Shown here in pieces: positions 10,515-20,415 of a stretch of DNA of 64,000 nt (position 1 is the stretch's first letter; every line of letters begins with the position of its first letter). This stretch comes from an uncultured Prevotellaceae bacterium (GTDB taxonomy: Bacteria; Bacteroidota; Bacteroidia; Bacteroidales; Bacteroidaceae). The notes below the pieces were generated by a model. The model had not been told where the DNA came from, ran no database searches, and saw only the letters and a list, made by a program, of their open reading frames with translations. The translations under genes and the position numbers were made by a program. Location of the stretch: the NCBI GenBank assembly GCA_902767775.1, contig CACXIP010000001.1, positions 62,001 to 126,000 on the forward strand. The letters run 5' to 3'.

Positions 10515-10630
10515 ACAATACTCTGGTATATATTTATTCTCTTGCTTGACTTTTAAATGACTTCACTTTTTTATCTGCTTGATTCTTAACTACTTAATTC
10601 ATAGCTACTTATCTTCTTTTATTACTAAAA

Positions 10631-13600
10631 ATGACACAAATGAACAATAGACTGACTTTGTTGGTGTTGATGCTGTTTGTAGGATTGGGCATCTCGGCAC
10701 AGTCGCGCCGTCCCATTGATTCCAAGCATCCTCTGTGGCTCATCCACGTGGATGTGTGGAACAAGGCTGACCCTCAGAAAATCATCGACCTCATCCCCGA
10801 CGATGTCAAGCCTTATGTCTGCATGAACCTGTCGCTGTCCTGCCAGTACGACACGGAGAAAAACGTTTATAAGATGCCTCAGAACGCAGTCCGCACTTAC
10901 AAGTCATGGGCTACGGTATGTCAGCACAACGGAATGTGGTTCACCTGCCAGCCTGCCAGCGGCGGTCATACGCACATACAGGACAACGACTTGGAGACAT
11001 TTGAGTATTTCTACAAACGCTATCCCAATTTCCTGGGATGGAACTACGCCGAGCAGTTCTGGGGCTTTGACGAGCCGAATGACAAGAGTTCCAGCACTCA
11101 GGCATCCAGAATCGCCTTGTTTGCCAAACTGGTGAATATGGCACACCAATACGGGGGCTTCCTCACCGTGTCCTTCTGTGGCAACATCTGGTCGCACCCG
11201 CTCAACCCCATGGGCATGATGAAGCGCAACAAAGATTTGCTGGCTGCTTGCAAAAACTATCCGGAAGCCATTCTGTGGCTCTATAAGTACACCACCTCAT
11301 CGTGCTTTTACAACAATGAGAGTGTCACCTTCGGACCGTTCTTCTCCGGACTGGCGAAGAGTTACGGTGTCAGATATGACAACTGCGGATGGAATGGTGC
11401 GCTCGACGCCCTGTTGGGTGAAGGACATGGAAAGAAATATCCTGTTGCAGCAGGCATCGGCACTGTGATGGAGCAGAGCGCGGTCAACGGCGGTGCCGTA
11501 TGGGACGGACCGGAACTTATCTGGACAGAGGATTTCCAAAACCTCAACAACTCCACCATTGAAGGCTACTCACGCCGCAACTGGGGCACTTTTGCCGGAT
11601 TTCGCAATGCATGGCTCGATATGTTCCGCAAAATCATCGACGGCACCATCTACATCCCCTCCCGTGAGGAGGTGGTAGGCCGTACGAAAATTGTTGTCAT
11701 CAACGATGTGAACACTGGCAACGATGAGCAGAAATATGCTGCCTGGGGCACTCTCTATGATGGGCTCTACAAGCAGAACGACCCGTTTAACCGCGGCAAC
11801 GGACAATGGATGGACAACTTCTGCTATTTCAAGAAGACAGGTCGCTATGCCGCGATACCATTGGTCATCGGTCTTTATGATGATGTCGCCAACTCCGTAC
11901 CGGTGAAGGTGAAGAAGTCGGGTTACAACTCCAGATGGGGTACGCAGACCAAGAAGGTGAATGACTTCAACGAGCAATACCCAGAAGTGAGCAAGGGCGA
12001 CCTCTATGTGTCGCGCTTGAAGAACCAGTTGGTCACCTATACGCCATACACCTATATGAATGCCAAGAAGACGGCATCGGCCGAGTTGCCATTGCTCTAC
12101 AACACCTGTGACAGCCTTAGGCTTACATTCGGAAAACTGAGCAGCGGACTGATTAGGGAGTATGCCGACCATATCGACTGCTACCTCAACAACTACCGCA
12201 ACGACACTACCACGATGGTGCTCGACAAAATAGAGGTGACGGGTGTCAAGGAGAAACCGACAAGCCAATTGTCGAAGAGGGTGCAGGCGACACTCAATTC
12301 AACAGAAGAGTTTGATGAGGAGAAAGGAGTCTATACACTCTCTGTCAGGCACAACGGACCAGTGGATATCACCATCAACTGTTCAGGCAGTTCCACAGAG
12401 CGCAGCACAGACATGCTCAGTGATGCAGCCCTCTCATTAGACCTTCCGAAACAACCAGAGGTTTACCATGGCGAGATTATCATCGAGGCAGAGGACATGG
12501 ACTTCAAGAACATCAAGAGTTGTGTCACCGATCCATATGGTCGTTATCCTTCAGTTCGCGGTCATGCTGGCAATGGCTTTATGGACATGGGTACCAATAC
12601 GTCGGGCTCGCTCCGCCACCGTCTCAAGGTGAAGGAAGCAGGCGACTATAGAATCGCCATCCGCTATACCTCCACACAGCGTGCCGGCAACATCAACGTT
12701 AAGGTGAATGGTGAGAGCAAGGCAGTCAGATGCGAGAAGACGGCAACCAATCAATGGTTGAAGTCCACTATTGATGCTACACTTAAGGAGGGCGTCAACG
12801 AACTCACCATCAATAACACCAGTGGGCTCAACATGTATATCGACCAGGTGGTTTATACACCTGCCGATGTGGAGGCAGAGAAGTTTGGCATCACCATCCG
12901 CCAGGCCGAGCATGGATATATTGTGGCAGATGTGGACTCTGCAGCAGAGGGCCAGACAGTGACTTTGACCGTCACTCCTGATGAGGGATATGTCCTTCAG
13001 GGATGGAACGTGGTGCATGGCGGCGTTGTTATTGCTGACGACGGTACGTTCATCATGCCCGATGACAATGTGACCATCCAACCTGTCTATGCTGATATCA
13101 CAGCAATCTATACCCTCGACTTCGGAAATGTGCTCTCAGGTACGGTTCCTCCAGGATGGCGCATGTTGCAGGAAGACAATGCCGTGCATGAGTATCCCAA
13201 CAATTATTCGTCGGGAGCCCGCACTTTCTCAGGCTTCACAGGCTATCAGGGCAAGGCACTTTATTGGCGTGTCAACAACTGTGAGTACGGACGTCAGTCA
13301 GCCTTACCCCTCACGCTCGATGCAGGTTCCTACAAGCTGACCTTTGCCATGGCGGCATGGAAAGAGAAACCAGAGTACAAGGCCCGTATCCTTGATGCCA
13401 ACAACATAGTGGTGGCTGCGACAGAATATTTGGCTGCAACGCCCAATGCGGTGGGCAATACAGGAGCCAATCTTTCTTCGGCCCAACTCATTGAACTGCC
13501 GTTTGAGGTAAGCCAAAAGGGTAACTATGTCATCAGTTTCATCAACAACGGAACTGGCTTCAGTGAGTTCCTGCTCTTGGATTGCCGTATCAACTCCACT

Positions 13601-13753
13601 GGTACTTCCGGCATCACTGAACGCGAGGTATTACGCTCGACGCTCCCTGTGGGCATCTACAGCATCCAGGGTGTGCGCCGTGATGAACTACAGCAGGGCA
13701 TCAACATCATCGTCTATCCCGACGGCACCAGCCGCAAGGTGATTGTAAGATAG
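10631..13753 (+). CDS. modular GH98-family glycoside hydrolase
   Basis: This 1040-residue secreted enzyme has a signal peptide (residues 1-23, ending ISAQ). A GH98 catalytic domain covers about 28-335 and shows 'HPLWLIHVDVWN', an acidic 'NYAEQFWGFDEPND' strand near 137-150, and 'DNCGWNG'. The GH98 C-terminal domain covers about 340-600. A CBM6/35-like module (about 614-745, 'IIIEAEDMDF' to 'MYIDQVVYTP') follows, then a bacterial repeat unit (about 750-822), then a beta-sandwich (about 825-990) shared with the 1268-residue neighbour, then a sorting-like tail. Known GH98 enzymes are endo-beta-galactosidases on blood-group glycans or endo-xylanases; which applies here cannot be decided. It follows a terminator and so may have its own promoter, though I see no clear TAnnTTTG element. 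Confidence 0.88.
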   Translation: MTQMNNRLTLLVLMLFVGLGISAQSRRPIDSKHPLWLIHVDVWNKADPQKIIDLIPDDVKPYVCMNLSLSCQYDTEKNVYKMPQNAVRTYKSWATVCQHNGMWFTCQPASGGHTHIQDNDLETFEYFYKRYPNFLGWNYAEQFWGFDEPNDKSSSTQASRIALFAKLVNMAHQYGGFLTVSFCGNIWSHPLNPMGMMKRNKDLLAACKNYPEAILWLYKYTTSSCFYNNESVTFGPFFSGLAKSYGVRYDNCGWNGALDALLGEGHGKKYPVAAGIGTVMEQSAVNGGAVWDGPELIWTEDFQNLNNSTIEGYSRRNWGTFAGFRNAWLDMFRKIIDGTIYIPSREEVVGRTKIVVINDVNTGNDEQKYAAWGTLYDGLYKQNDPFNRGNGQWMDNFCYFKKTGRYAAIPLVIGLYDDVANSVPVKVKKSGYNSRWGTQTKKVNDFNEQYPEVSKGDLYVSRLKNQLVTYTPYTYMNAKKTASAELPLLYNTCDSLRLTFGKLSSGLIREYADHIDCYLNNYRNDTTTMVLDKIEVTGVKEKPTSQLSKRVQATLNSTEEFDEEKGVYTLSVRHNGPVDITINCSGSSTERSTDMLSDAALSLDLPKQPEVYHGEIIIEAEDMDFKNIKSCVTDPYGRYPSVRGHAGNGFMDMGTNTSGSLRHRLKVKEAGDYRIAIRYTSTQRAGNINVKVNGESKAVRCEKTATNQWLKSTIDATLKEGVNELTINNTSGLNMYIDQVVYTPADVEAEKFGITIRQAEHGYIVADVDSAAEGQTVTLTVTPDEGYVLQGWNVVHGGVVIADDGTFIMPDDNVTIQPVYADITAIYTLDFGNVLSGTVPPGWRMLQEDNAVHEYPNNYSSGARTFSGFTGYQGKALYWRVNNCEYGRQSALPLTLDAGSYKLTFAMAAWKEKPEYKARILDANNIVVAATEYLAATPNAVGNTGANLSSAQLIELPFEVSQKGNYVISFINNGTGFSEFLLLDCRINSTGTSGITEREVLRSTLPVGIYSIQGVRRDELQQGINIIVYPDGTSRKVIVR

Positions 13754-13777
13754 CCACGTTGCATACTGCTATTCGAA

Positions 13778-13814
13778 TAAAGCCACAGGGAGCGTTAACT
13801 CTCTGTGGCTTTAT
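13778..13814. terminator. bidirectional terminator between convergent genes
   Basis: A perfect 12-bp stem (ATAAAGCCACAG at 13778-13789, complement at 13803-13814) with a 13-base loop sits between the GH98 gene and the convergent PepSY-like gene. It is T-rich on its right arm and A-rich on its left arm, so it can terminate from either side. Confidence 0.8.
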
Positions 13815-13839
13815 AGTTTGCAGACCGCAAGATGTTATG

Positions 13840-14325
13840 TCAGTTGTCGATGCTTAGCAGTTCTCCTTGATGGTTGAACTTCGCTTCGACACCGTTGGAT
13901 AACTCAACCTCATATCCATAGTGTTTTTTGTCGATTTTGACAATTTCTTGACCACAGAAGTGGACGTCCACATATTGGGCAATGGGAGAGGGGATGATTT
14001 GCATGGGAACCGTCATATAGTAGCAGTCCACTTTCTTCCAGTTTCCGTTGATGTCGAAATCAATTTCGATGCCGTTGTTCAGACAAATCTCATAGATGGT
14101 ATCATCGAAGTCATCGTAGTAGAAGTCATCATCAAAGTCGGTGTCGGCAAATTCAGAATCGATGTTGACATAGTCGATGACTTGTCCGGGAAAATTCTTC
14201 TGAATGAAAGACGTAATTGTTGAGGGCAACTGTTCTGAGGTGATCAACTTGTCTTGAGCGAATGCTGAAACGGTTTGCAACATCATGCAGATGACAGCGG
14301 CGAGTAAAATACCAGACTTTTTCAT
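13840..14325 (-). CDS. secreted PepSY-like protein
   Basis: This 161-residue protein has a clear signal peptide (residues 1-23, ending AFAQ). It is followed by two PepSY-like (formerly DUF2874) repeats: 'LPSTITSFIQKNFPG' at about 33-48, and a C-terminal half ending 'YGYEVELSNGVEAKFNHQGE'. A strongly acidic, tyrosine-rich stretch lies between them at about 58-82. Members of this family are periplasmic or secreted Bacteroidetes proteins of unknown role that resemble the BLIP fold. It is transcribed alone. A TACCTTTG element 76 bases upstream of the ATG is a plausible -7 promoter box. Confidence 0.75.
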   Translation of the reverse strand: MKKSGILLAAVICMMLQTVSAFAQDKLITSEQLPSTITSFIQKNFPGQVIDYVNIDSEFADTDFDDDFYYDDFDDTIYEICLNNGIEIDFDINGNWKKVDCYYMTVPMQIIPSPIAQYVDVHFCGQEIVKIDKKHYGYEVELSNGVEAKFNHQGELLSIDN

Positions 14326-14627
14326 ATTTTTTTGTTTTTAATGTTTTAATTGTTGTTGATTTTTATTCTTGTCTTCAGGAGGTTTGTTCCTTTTGACATG
14401 GCAAAGGTATGATGAGATTCTGGGGTGTGGAAATGTTTATCTCCATTTCCTTTCCAATGGTTGCGACAGCAGCTGTCATAAGCGACAAACAAAAGAATTG
14501 CATGTATTTTTTGTCGCATTCCCATTTCCAGCAAGGCTTAAAAATTATTATTGTGATTAATTTGGATTGGATTTCTATTTTTCGTAACTTCGCATTATAG
14601 CATGAATTCGAATTAAATCCATATCCT
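14326..14627. other. divergent intergenic region between PepSY-like gene and sbcD
   Basis: This 302-base stretch holds no gene I can support; the short open frames in it lack any recognisable protein character. It carries a likely -7 box for the leftward gene (TACCTTTG on the minus strand, 14409 to 14402, with no clear -33) and a complete promoter for sbcDC on the plus strand. Confidence 0.6.
14561..14592 (+). promoter_or_regulatory. promoter of sbcDC
   Basis: TTTG at 14561-14564 and TAACTTCG at 14585-14592 are separated by 20 bases, fitting the Bacteroidetes TTTG/TAnnTTTG form with one change in the -7 box. Expected leader about 30 bases. Confidence 0.55.
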
Positions 14628-15827
14628 ATGATAATCATTCATACCAGCGATTGGCATCTCGGACATGAGATGTACAACTACAGACGAGAGGATGAGTTTG
14701 AGGATTTCTTCCGCCAACTCAAATCCATTGTCGCCGATACCCAACCCGATGCCCTTCTTGTCAGCGGGGATGTATATCATTCCACCGTCCCCACCATCCC
14801 CACACAGACCATGTATACAGAGGCGATGCTTGGTCTTCATGAGGCTTGTCCCACGATGCACATTGTCGTCACGGCAGGCAACCACGACAGTGCCTCGCGC
14901 CTTGAGATTGACCGCTCGCTGTGGCACCATTTCCATGTGCATGTGGTGGGTGGATTGGTTAGAGCAGAAGATGACTCATGGCTCGACCGCCATATAATCA
15001 GAATAGAGGACAAGGGCATAGTGGTCGCAGTTCCACACGTCTTCAAACAGAATTTCCCACCCGCCGAATCTCCAAATGAAGACCGGCAGACAGCTTTCTT
15101 CAAGCGCATCATGCGAAAAGTAGCAGAGCAGAATGTTGAGGGACTGCCCATTGTGCTTATGGCACATCTTGCTGTGCAGGACAGCAACGAACCACATGAG
15201 TATTCCCTTGCGGGAAACATGGAATTTGATGATGTCAGCACATTGGGCGGAGGCTACGACTATGCAGCCCTTGGCCATCTGCACCGTCCATCTCAGGTGC
15301 CGTCGGCATCCACTGCGGTGCGCTATTGCGGTTCACCGCTCCCCATCTCGTTCAATGAGGAATATGAGCACTCCGTCACCATTGCCGAGGTGGTGCACGG
15401 GCAACCCACACGTATTGAAACAAGGCCGTTCAAACTCCCAAGGGAGGTACATACGATACCTGCTGAACCCGTGGATTTCGACAGTGCTTTGAAGGTGTTA
15501 AAAAAATGGCCTTCCAACGACCCCTCCTACATCCGGCTCAATGTGATGCTGGGTGGTGGCCTGCCTGTCGATGCCAGCGAACAAGCGTTGAATGCCATAA
15601 GAGATAAGCAGTGCCGCTTTTGTACGTTCCGCACCGTGGACAAACAAGTGGAATCGCGCCCAACCGACCGTATCGATGTCAGTCCAGATGAGTTTCGTGA
15701 ACTGAATCCGTTGGAGGTAGCTCAGCGATATCTGGAGAGTGAGGGCAAAAGTGGTGATGAGTTGAAAGAGTTGATTGGGATGATGAAAAAGACCATCGAA
15801 CAAATAGAAATGGAGGCAGCAAAATGA
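14628..15827 (+). CDS. sbcD: exonuclease SbcCD subunit D
   Basis: This 399-residue protein is the Mre11-like nuclease subunit of the SbcCD complex, which processes DNA hairpins and blocked double-strand ends. The calcineurin-like phosphoesterase metal ligands are all visible: 'DWHLGH' (residues 8-13), 'SGDVYHS' near 47, 'GNHDS' near 84, 'MAHLAV' near 178 and 'GHLHRP' near 217. The C-terminal capping domain follows. Length matches bacterial SbcD. The gene overlaps sbcC by four bases (ATGA), so the two subunits are translationally coupled. Assignment is secure. Confidence 0.96.
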   Translation: MIIIHTSDWHLGHEMYNYRREDEFEDFFRQLKSIVADTQPDALLVSGDVYHSTVPTIPTQTMYTEAMLGLHEACPTMHIVVTAGNHDSASRLEIDRSLWHHFHVHVVGGLVRAEDDSWLDRHIIRIEDKGIVVAVPHVFKQNFPPAESPNEDRQTAFFKRIMRKVAEQNVEGLPIVLMAHLAVQDSNEPHEYSLAGNMEFDDVSTLGGGYDYAALGHLHRPSQVPSASTAVRYCGSPLPISFNEEYEHSVTIAEVVHGQPTRIETRPFKLPREVHTIPAEPVDFDSALKVLKKWPSNDPSYIRLNVMLGGGLPVDASEQALNAIRDKQCRFCTFRTVDKQVESRPTDRIDVSPDEFRELNPLEVAQRYLESEGKSGDELKELIGMMKKTIEQIEMEAAK

Positions 15828-18800
15828 AATTCAAGAAACTGACCATACATAATGTCGCATCCATTCAGGATGCAGAAATAGATTTTGAAGGTGACGTGTT
15901 GCGCGACGAACCTCTGTTCCTTATCTCTGGGGCTACGGGGACGGGCAAGACCACCATTCTCGATTCCATATGTCTCGCACTCTATGGCAATACTCCAAGG
16001 ATGGCCGTGACGGAGAAAAACGAGAAAGTTTTCGATAGTTTCAGAGAAGCAAAGAAGGATACTGAGATGAAAGTTCAGGGGTTAGGACTCAATCACAAGG
16101 GGCAGCTTCTGCGGCGAGGCACCTATGAGGCAGAGGTGTGTCTGTGGTTTGAGGCCGACGACAAGGACTACCTTGCCAAATGGAACGTCAGTCGTTCCAA
16201 CCGAAGGGCTGACGGAAAACTGAAGAATCCGGAGAACTCAATAGAGGACCTTGCCACCCATCAGGTATGGAATAAAAGAAGAGAGTTTGATGACAAGGTG
16301 TATGAGGTGGTGGGACTGACATTTGATGAGTTCTGCCGTACCACGATGTTGGCACAGGGCGACTTCGCACGGTTCCTCGAAAGCAAGACAGACGAGCGCT
16401 CTACCATCCTCGAGAAACTCACGCACACCGAGATTTACTCACGCATCAGCCAGAGAATCTATGAACAACTGAAAATTTATGAAGAGGAACTAAAGCTGGC
16501 AGAGGAACGTCTGAAAGGCATCAAACCACTGACCGAGGAGGAATTGGCACAACGGCATGAAACACTCGTTGACTTGGCTGCACGTAAAGAGGAATGGGAT
16601 AAGAGGTCGAAATCGCTCACCACACAGCACCAATGGCTTGTGGACGAGAGACAGCAGCGTGCCGCTTTGGAAATGAAAGAGAAACAAATCGCAGAACTTC
16701 GTGCCAAGGGAGAGACACCGCAATTCCTGTCGGAGCAGGCGGACATCGCCGATTATGCCGCCACTGTGCAGCCACGTTTGTGGGTTGAGGACCTAACCCA
16801 ATTTGATAAAGATCAAGCAGAACTGGAAAAAGACAAACATAAGCTGTTGGAGCAGTATGCGCAACTATGCTTAGCCACCACCCACACGCAGCAGTCTCAG
16901 GATGAAGACAAAAAACGAATGGATGAGGTCAGGCAGTGGTTGAATGCTCAGGAGACACATATCGCTATGCTCACGGATGCGGCAGCGATTATTGAGGTGT
17001 TGAAGCAGATTATAGAGGATAGAAATGCAGCAGCAAAGAAAAGAGAGTCTGCAGAAAAAGGGCGCATGCTGTTGCCCGAAAAAGAGAAAGCCGTAAGGGA
17101 AGCTGAGGAGAAAAAGAAGGCTGCTTCTGATGCAATCGACCAACAGACAGAATGGCTGAGAAACCGACAGGCAGACCGCGATGCGCTTCATCCAGAAGAG
17201 GTGCAGCAAGAGAATGAGAGTCTCAACAAACAGAGAGCATCCATTTTAAATGCAGATTCTGCCATTAACCAACTCATCTCGAGCGGACAAATTCTGCGAC
17301 AGACAAAAACCAACTTGCATGAGGAGCAGAAGCGTGAGAAGATGCTCTCGGAAAGACAACCACTACTTAGCCAAGTTGTAGTGGATGCAACAAAGCAATG
17401 CGATGATGCTCAAAAGATGTATGACATTTGGCATGACTCTTTGGAACAGTCATTTGTGGCGGCAAGAAGTTTGCTGAGGAAAGGTGACGAATGTCCGCTC
17501 TGCAGGCAGAAGGTAACAGAGGAACGTGTGCCTGACCCAGACTTTGATACCGTGCTGAAACCAGTCATGGAGCAGCGCAATGCGGCTCGGGATAAGTTGA
17601 CAAATGCCCAGGCGGAATTGAATGCCAATCGGCAATTGTTGGAGCAGTGTAAGAATAAAATCAAGGACTTGGATAGGACATGCCAATTGGCTAACGCCGA
17701 TTATGACAAGAAGTTGACAGCGGCAAGTCAAGCCTATCAGAAAGCTGTCAGTGAGGAAGGGCAGAATACTCCGGAAATTTCAGATATTCAGGCTATCCTT
17801 GATTGTCGGCCGGAAGAGGCTCTCAGACATTTGGGAGACCTCAAACAACAGATAGAAGAGGCGCTTGTGGACATGGGTGAGCGATGGAAAAAGATTCAAT
17901 CCATCAACAAGGAAATTGAAAAAGGCAATAAGGAACTTAACAGGCGACAAAGCCAATTCGCCCGTGCACAGGATACGTTGACAGACGCACAAAACGCACA
18001 TGAAAACCTGAAAAAGGAGATAGCCAACTACCTGGCACAGGCAGAAGAGCATCAGAAACGAGCTGTTGAAAAAACCGACGGACTCAATAGTCGTATATCA
18101 TATCAAGAATGGAGAACTGATTGGGAGGCAGATGCCCAATCATTCATCCGACGCCTGCAAGAAGATGCGGCAGCATATGAAGAAAAAAGAAAAAAGTCGC
18201 AACTGCTTGAACAATCCATCAATGAGCGCGGTCTCATGCTGGAGCATATCGCTGACACCCGCCAATCGGTAGAGCAGCACAAGGATTTCCTTGACAATGG
18301 GGATTCTTCGTATGGCATTTCAGCATCGCAAATCACCGAGAAAGAACTCCTGTCATTGTGGCAACGGTTGGATACAAGCGTGTCGACATGGATGACCAAG
18401 AGAGAGCATGTGGAACAGTCAATACGCGAGAGACAGAAATTGCTGAGTCAGTTTCTGGAAACTCATCCTGCCATCACCAGTGAGCGTCTTATGGCATTAA
18501 AGTCAATGACCGACAGTAGCATAAAGCGGTTAGAGACAGCGCATCTGAATTATCAACAGACGCTGGTCAGGACAGAAGGAGAGATGGGTTCGCTGAAGCA
18601 ACAGCATGAAGAGCATTTGTTGCGCAAACCGCCCATGGAGGAGGGGGCTACAGAGATTTCGTTGGCTGACGAAATCGATAAGGTCAAGAAAGAGCTTGAG
18701 CAGGCCATAACCGAGATGGGACGCATTAACGGCGAGTTGGATGAAAACCGCAAGATGGTGGAGAAGCATGAAAGAGCCATCAAGGAGAGGGATGAGAAGA

Positions 18801-19306
18801 AGGCTGCCTTTACGAAATATCGTAGTTTCAATGAAATTTTCGGCAGTAGCGATGGAAAGAGATTCCGCACTATCGCGCAGAGTTTTATTCTCAACCATCT
18901 CCTCGAGAAAGCGAACGTCTATCTCAGGCAGTTCTCCGACCGTTATGAGTTGACCAGCCGCCCTGGAGCCCTCACTATTTATGTACGCGATATGGTCACC
19001 AAACAAGCGCCGCAGTCGGTCAAAATCCTGTCGGGAGGAGAATCGTTCATGGTTTCACTCTCTTTGGCGCTCGCACTGAGCCAACTCAATCCAGTCAGCA
19101 CCAATTTCGGCATTCTGTTTATTGATGAAGGCTTCGGGTCGCTCGATGAGGACTGTCTCAATTCAGTTATGGAAACCCTGGAGCGCCTCTATCAGATTAA
19201 AGGTCGTCGTGTGGGCATCATCAGCCACGTTGTCGCCCTTGAGGAGCGCATTCGCACGCAAATACAGGTGTCCCCCAAAAGCGAAATCAAAATCTGCAGG
19301 ATATAG
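15824..19306 (+). CDS. sbcC: exonuclease SbcCD subunit C (SMC-like ATPase)
   Basis: This 1160-residue Rad50-like ATPase pairs with SbcD. The N-terminal ATPase half has Walker A 'GATGTGKTT' near residue 38. Long coiled coils rich in Glu, Lys and Gln flank a zinc hook 'CPLC' near residue 557 at the middle of the protein. The C-terminal half carries the ABC signature 'LSGGESFMVSLSLALAL' near 1069 and Walker B 'LFIDEGFGSLD' near 1100. Order and length are typical. Its stop codon is a single base from the convergent hisB stop, leaving no room for a separate terminator. Confidence 0.96.
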   Translation: MKFKKLTIHNVASIQDAEIDFEGDVLRDEPLFLISGATGTGKTTILDSICLALYGNTPRMAVTEKNEKVFDSFREAKKDTEMKVQGLGLNHKGQLLRRGTYEAEVCLWFEADDKDYLAKWNVSRSNRRADGKLKNPENSIEDLATHQVWNKRREFDDKVYEVVGLTFDEFCRTTMLAQGDFARFLESKTDERSTILEKLTHTEIYSRISQRIYEQLKIYEEELKLAEERLKGIKPLTEEELAQRHETLVDLAARKEEWDKRSKSLTTQHQWLVDERQQRAALEMKEKQIAELRAKGETPQFLSEQADIADYAATVQPRLWVEDLTQFDKDQAELEKDKHKLLEQYAQLCLATTHTQQSQDEDKKRMDEVRQWLNAQETHIAMLTDAAAIIEVLKQIIEDRNAAAKKRESAEKGRMLLPEKEKAVREAEEKKKAASDAIDQQTEWLRNRQADRDALHPEEVQQENESLNKQRASILNADSAINQLISSGQILRQTKTNLHEEQKREKMLSERQPLLSQVVVDATKQCDDAQKMYDIWHDSLEQSFVAARSLLRKGDECPLCRQKVTEERVPDPDFDTVLKPVMEQRNAARDKLTNAQAELNANRQLLEQCKNKIKDLDRTCQLANADYDKKLTAASQAYQKAVSEEGQNTPEISDIQAILDCRPEEALRHLGDLKQQIEEALVDMGERWKKIQSINKEIEKGNKELNRRQSQFARAQDTLTDAQNAHENLKKEIANYLAQAEEHQKRAVEKTDGLNSRISYQEWRTDWEADAQSFIRRLQEDAAAYEEKRKKSQLLEQSINERGLMLEHIADTRQSVEQHKDFLDNGDSSYGISASQITEKELLSLWQRLDTSVSTWMTKREHVEQSIRERQKLLSQFLETHPAITSERLMALKSMTDSSIKRLETAHLNYQQTLVRTEGEMGSLKQQHEEHLLRKPPMEEGATEISLADEIDKVKKELEQAITEMGRINGELDENRKMVEKHERAIKERDEKKAAFTKYRSFNEIFGSSDGKRFRTIAQSFILNHLLEKANVYLRQFSDRYELTSRPGALTIYVRDMVTKQAPQSVKILSGGESFMVSLSLALALSQLNPVSTNFGILFIDEGFGSLDEDCLNSVMETLERLYQIKGRRVGIISHVVALEERIRTQIQVSPKSEIKICRI

Positions 19307-19307
19307 G

Positions 19308-20411
19308 TTAAAGTGTACCTTTCGTCGACGGCAGCTCAAAGTGGTAGATATCGCGGCGGACCGCCATCTTCAAGGCGCGTGCAAGTGCCTTGAAGATTCC
19401 CTCTATCTTGTGGTGCTCATTGGTGCCCTCAGCCTTGATGTTGAGGTTCATCAGTGCGGTATCGCTCAGGCTCTTGAAGAAATGAAGAAACATCTCCGTG
19501 GGCATATCACCCACATGCTCACGATGGAACTCAGCGTCCCACACCAGCCAGGGGCGACCGCCGAAATCGAGGGCGACACTGCACAGGCAATCGTCCATCG
19601 GCAAACAGTAGCCATAGCGCTCGATACCCCGTTTGTCGCCAAGGGCGCGGCGGATGCACTCGCCAAGAGCGATGGCAGTGTCCTCGATGGTGTGGTGCTC
19701 ATCTACGTTGAGGTCGCCTTTCACATCTATCTTCAGGTCCATCATCCCATGCTTGCCGATTTGCTCAAGCATATGGTCAAAGAATCCCAGTCCGGTGTGT
19801 ATGTCACAATGGCCGCTGCCGTCGATGAGTAGGTCGATGGCGATGTCGGTCTCTTTTGTCGTTCGCCTCATACTGGCGCGTCGCTCTCCGGCAAAAAGGG
19901 TTTCTGCTATGCTGTCCCATGTCACGCCCTCGTCGCCAAGGATAAGTGCCTTGCAACCCAACCTCCGTGCCAGTTCGCGGTCGGTTTCCCGGTCACCGAT
20001 GACATAGCTGCCTGCGAGGTCATAGGAGGGGTTGCCGATATACTCCTTCAGCATTCCAGTCCCAGGCTTGCGGTCGGGATGATTGTCTTCTGGGAAATGG
20101 CGGTCGATATGGATGGCGTCAAACGTCACGCCCTCACTCTCCAGAGTCTGGAGGATGAAGTTGTGTACAGGCCAAAAAGTGTCCTCGGGGAAGGAGTCTG
20201 TGCCCAAGCCGTCTTGGTTGCTCACCATGACCAATTTAAAATCAAGGTGCTGGCGGATGAAGGACAAGTTGCGGAACACCCCTTTGGTGAAGCGGAGTTT
20301 CTCAAATGCATCAATCTGCTCGTCGGCAGGTTCCTCGATGAGGGTGCCGTCGCGGTCGATGAACAGGATGCGCTGGGGCTTGTCAGTCGGGGTGGTGGAG
20401 GTTGTTGTCAT
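19308..20411 (-). CDS. hisB: bifunctional histidinol-phosphatase / imidazoleglycerol-phosphate dehydratase
   Basis: This enzyme catalyses two steps of histidine synthesis. The N-terminal HAD phosphatase domain has the nucleophile motif 'DRDGT' (Asp19, Asp21) and 'SNQDGLG'. The C-terminal dehydratase domain begins near residue 170 and contains the metal-binding 'FFDHML' and 'DEHHTIED' motifs and a second 'EHHKIE'. I choose the ATG at 20411, four bases after the upstream stop, giving 367 residues. An ATG at 20456 would add 15 low-complexity residues and overlap the neighbour. No other his genes lie nearby, although this bifunctional gene is usually found with hisG, hisD and hisC. Confidence 0.94.
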   Translation of the reverse strand: MTTTSTTPTDKPQRILFIDRDGTLIEEPADEQIDAFEKLRFTKGVFRNLSFIRQHLDFKLVMVSNQDGLGTDSFPEDTFWPVHNFILQTLESEGVTFDAIHIDRHFPEDNHPDRKPGTGMLKEYIGNPSYDLAGSYVIGDRETDRELARRLGCKALILGDEGVTWDSIAETLFAGERRASMRRTTKETDIAIDLLIDGSGHCDIHTGLGFFDHMLEQIGKHGMMDLKIDVKGDLNVDEHHTIEDTAIALGECIRRALGDKRGIERYGYCLPMDDCLCSVALDFGGRPWLVWDAEFHREHVGDMPTEMFLHFFKSLSDTALMNLNIKAEGTNEHHKIEGIFKALARALKMAVRRDIYHFELPSTKGTL

Positions 20412-20415
20412 CTTG

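Noticed and set aside
11570-12268. A 232-codon minus-strand frame inside the GH98 gene
   Set aside because: It is the antisense shadow of the GH98 C-terminal domain region.
14346-14638. Several 60-87 codon open frames on both strands between the PepSY-like gene and sbcD
   Set aside because: They overlap each other and promoter elements, have no recognisable composition and are A/T-rich by chance.
19122-19832. A 236-codon plus-strand frame spanning the sbcC end and hisB
   Set aside because: It overlaps two well-supported genes in other frames and shows no coherent domain.
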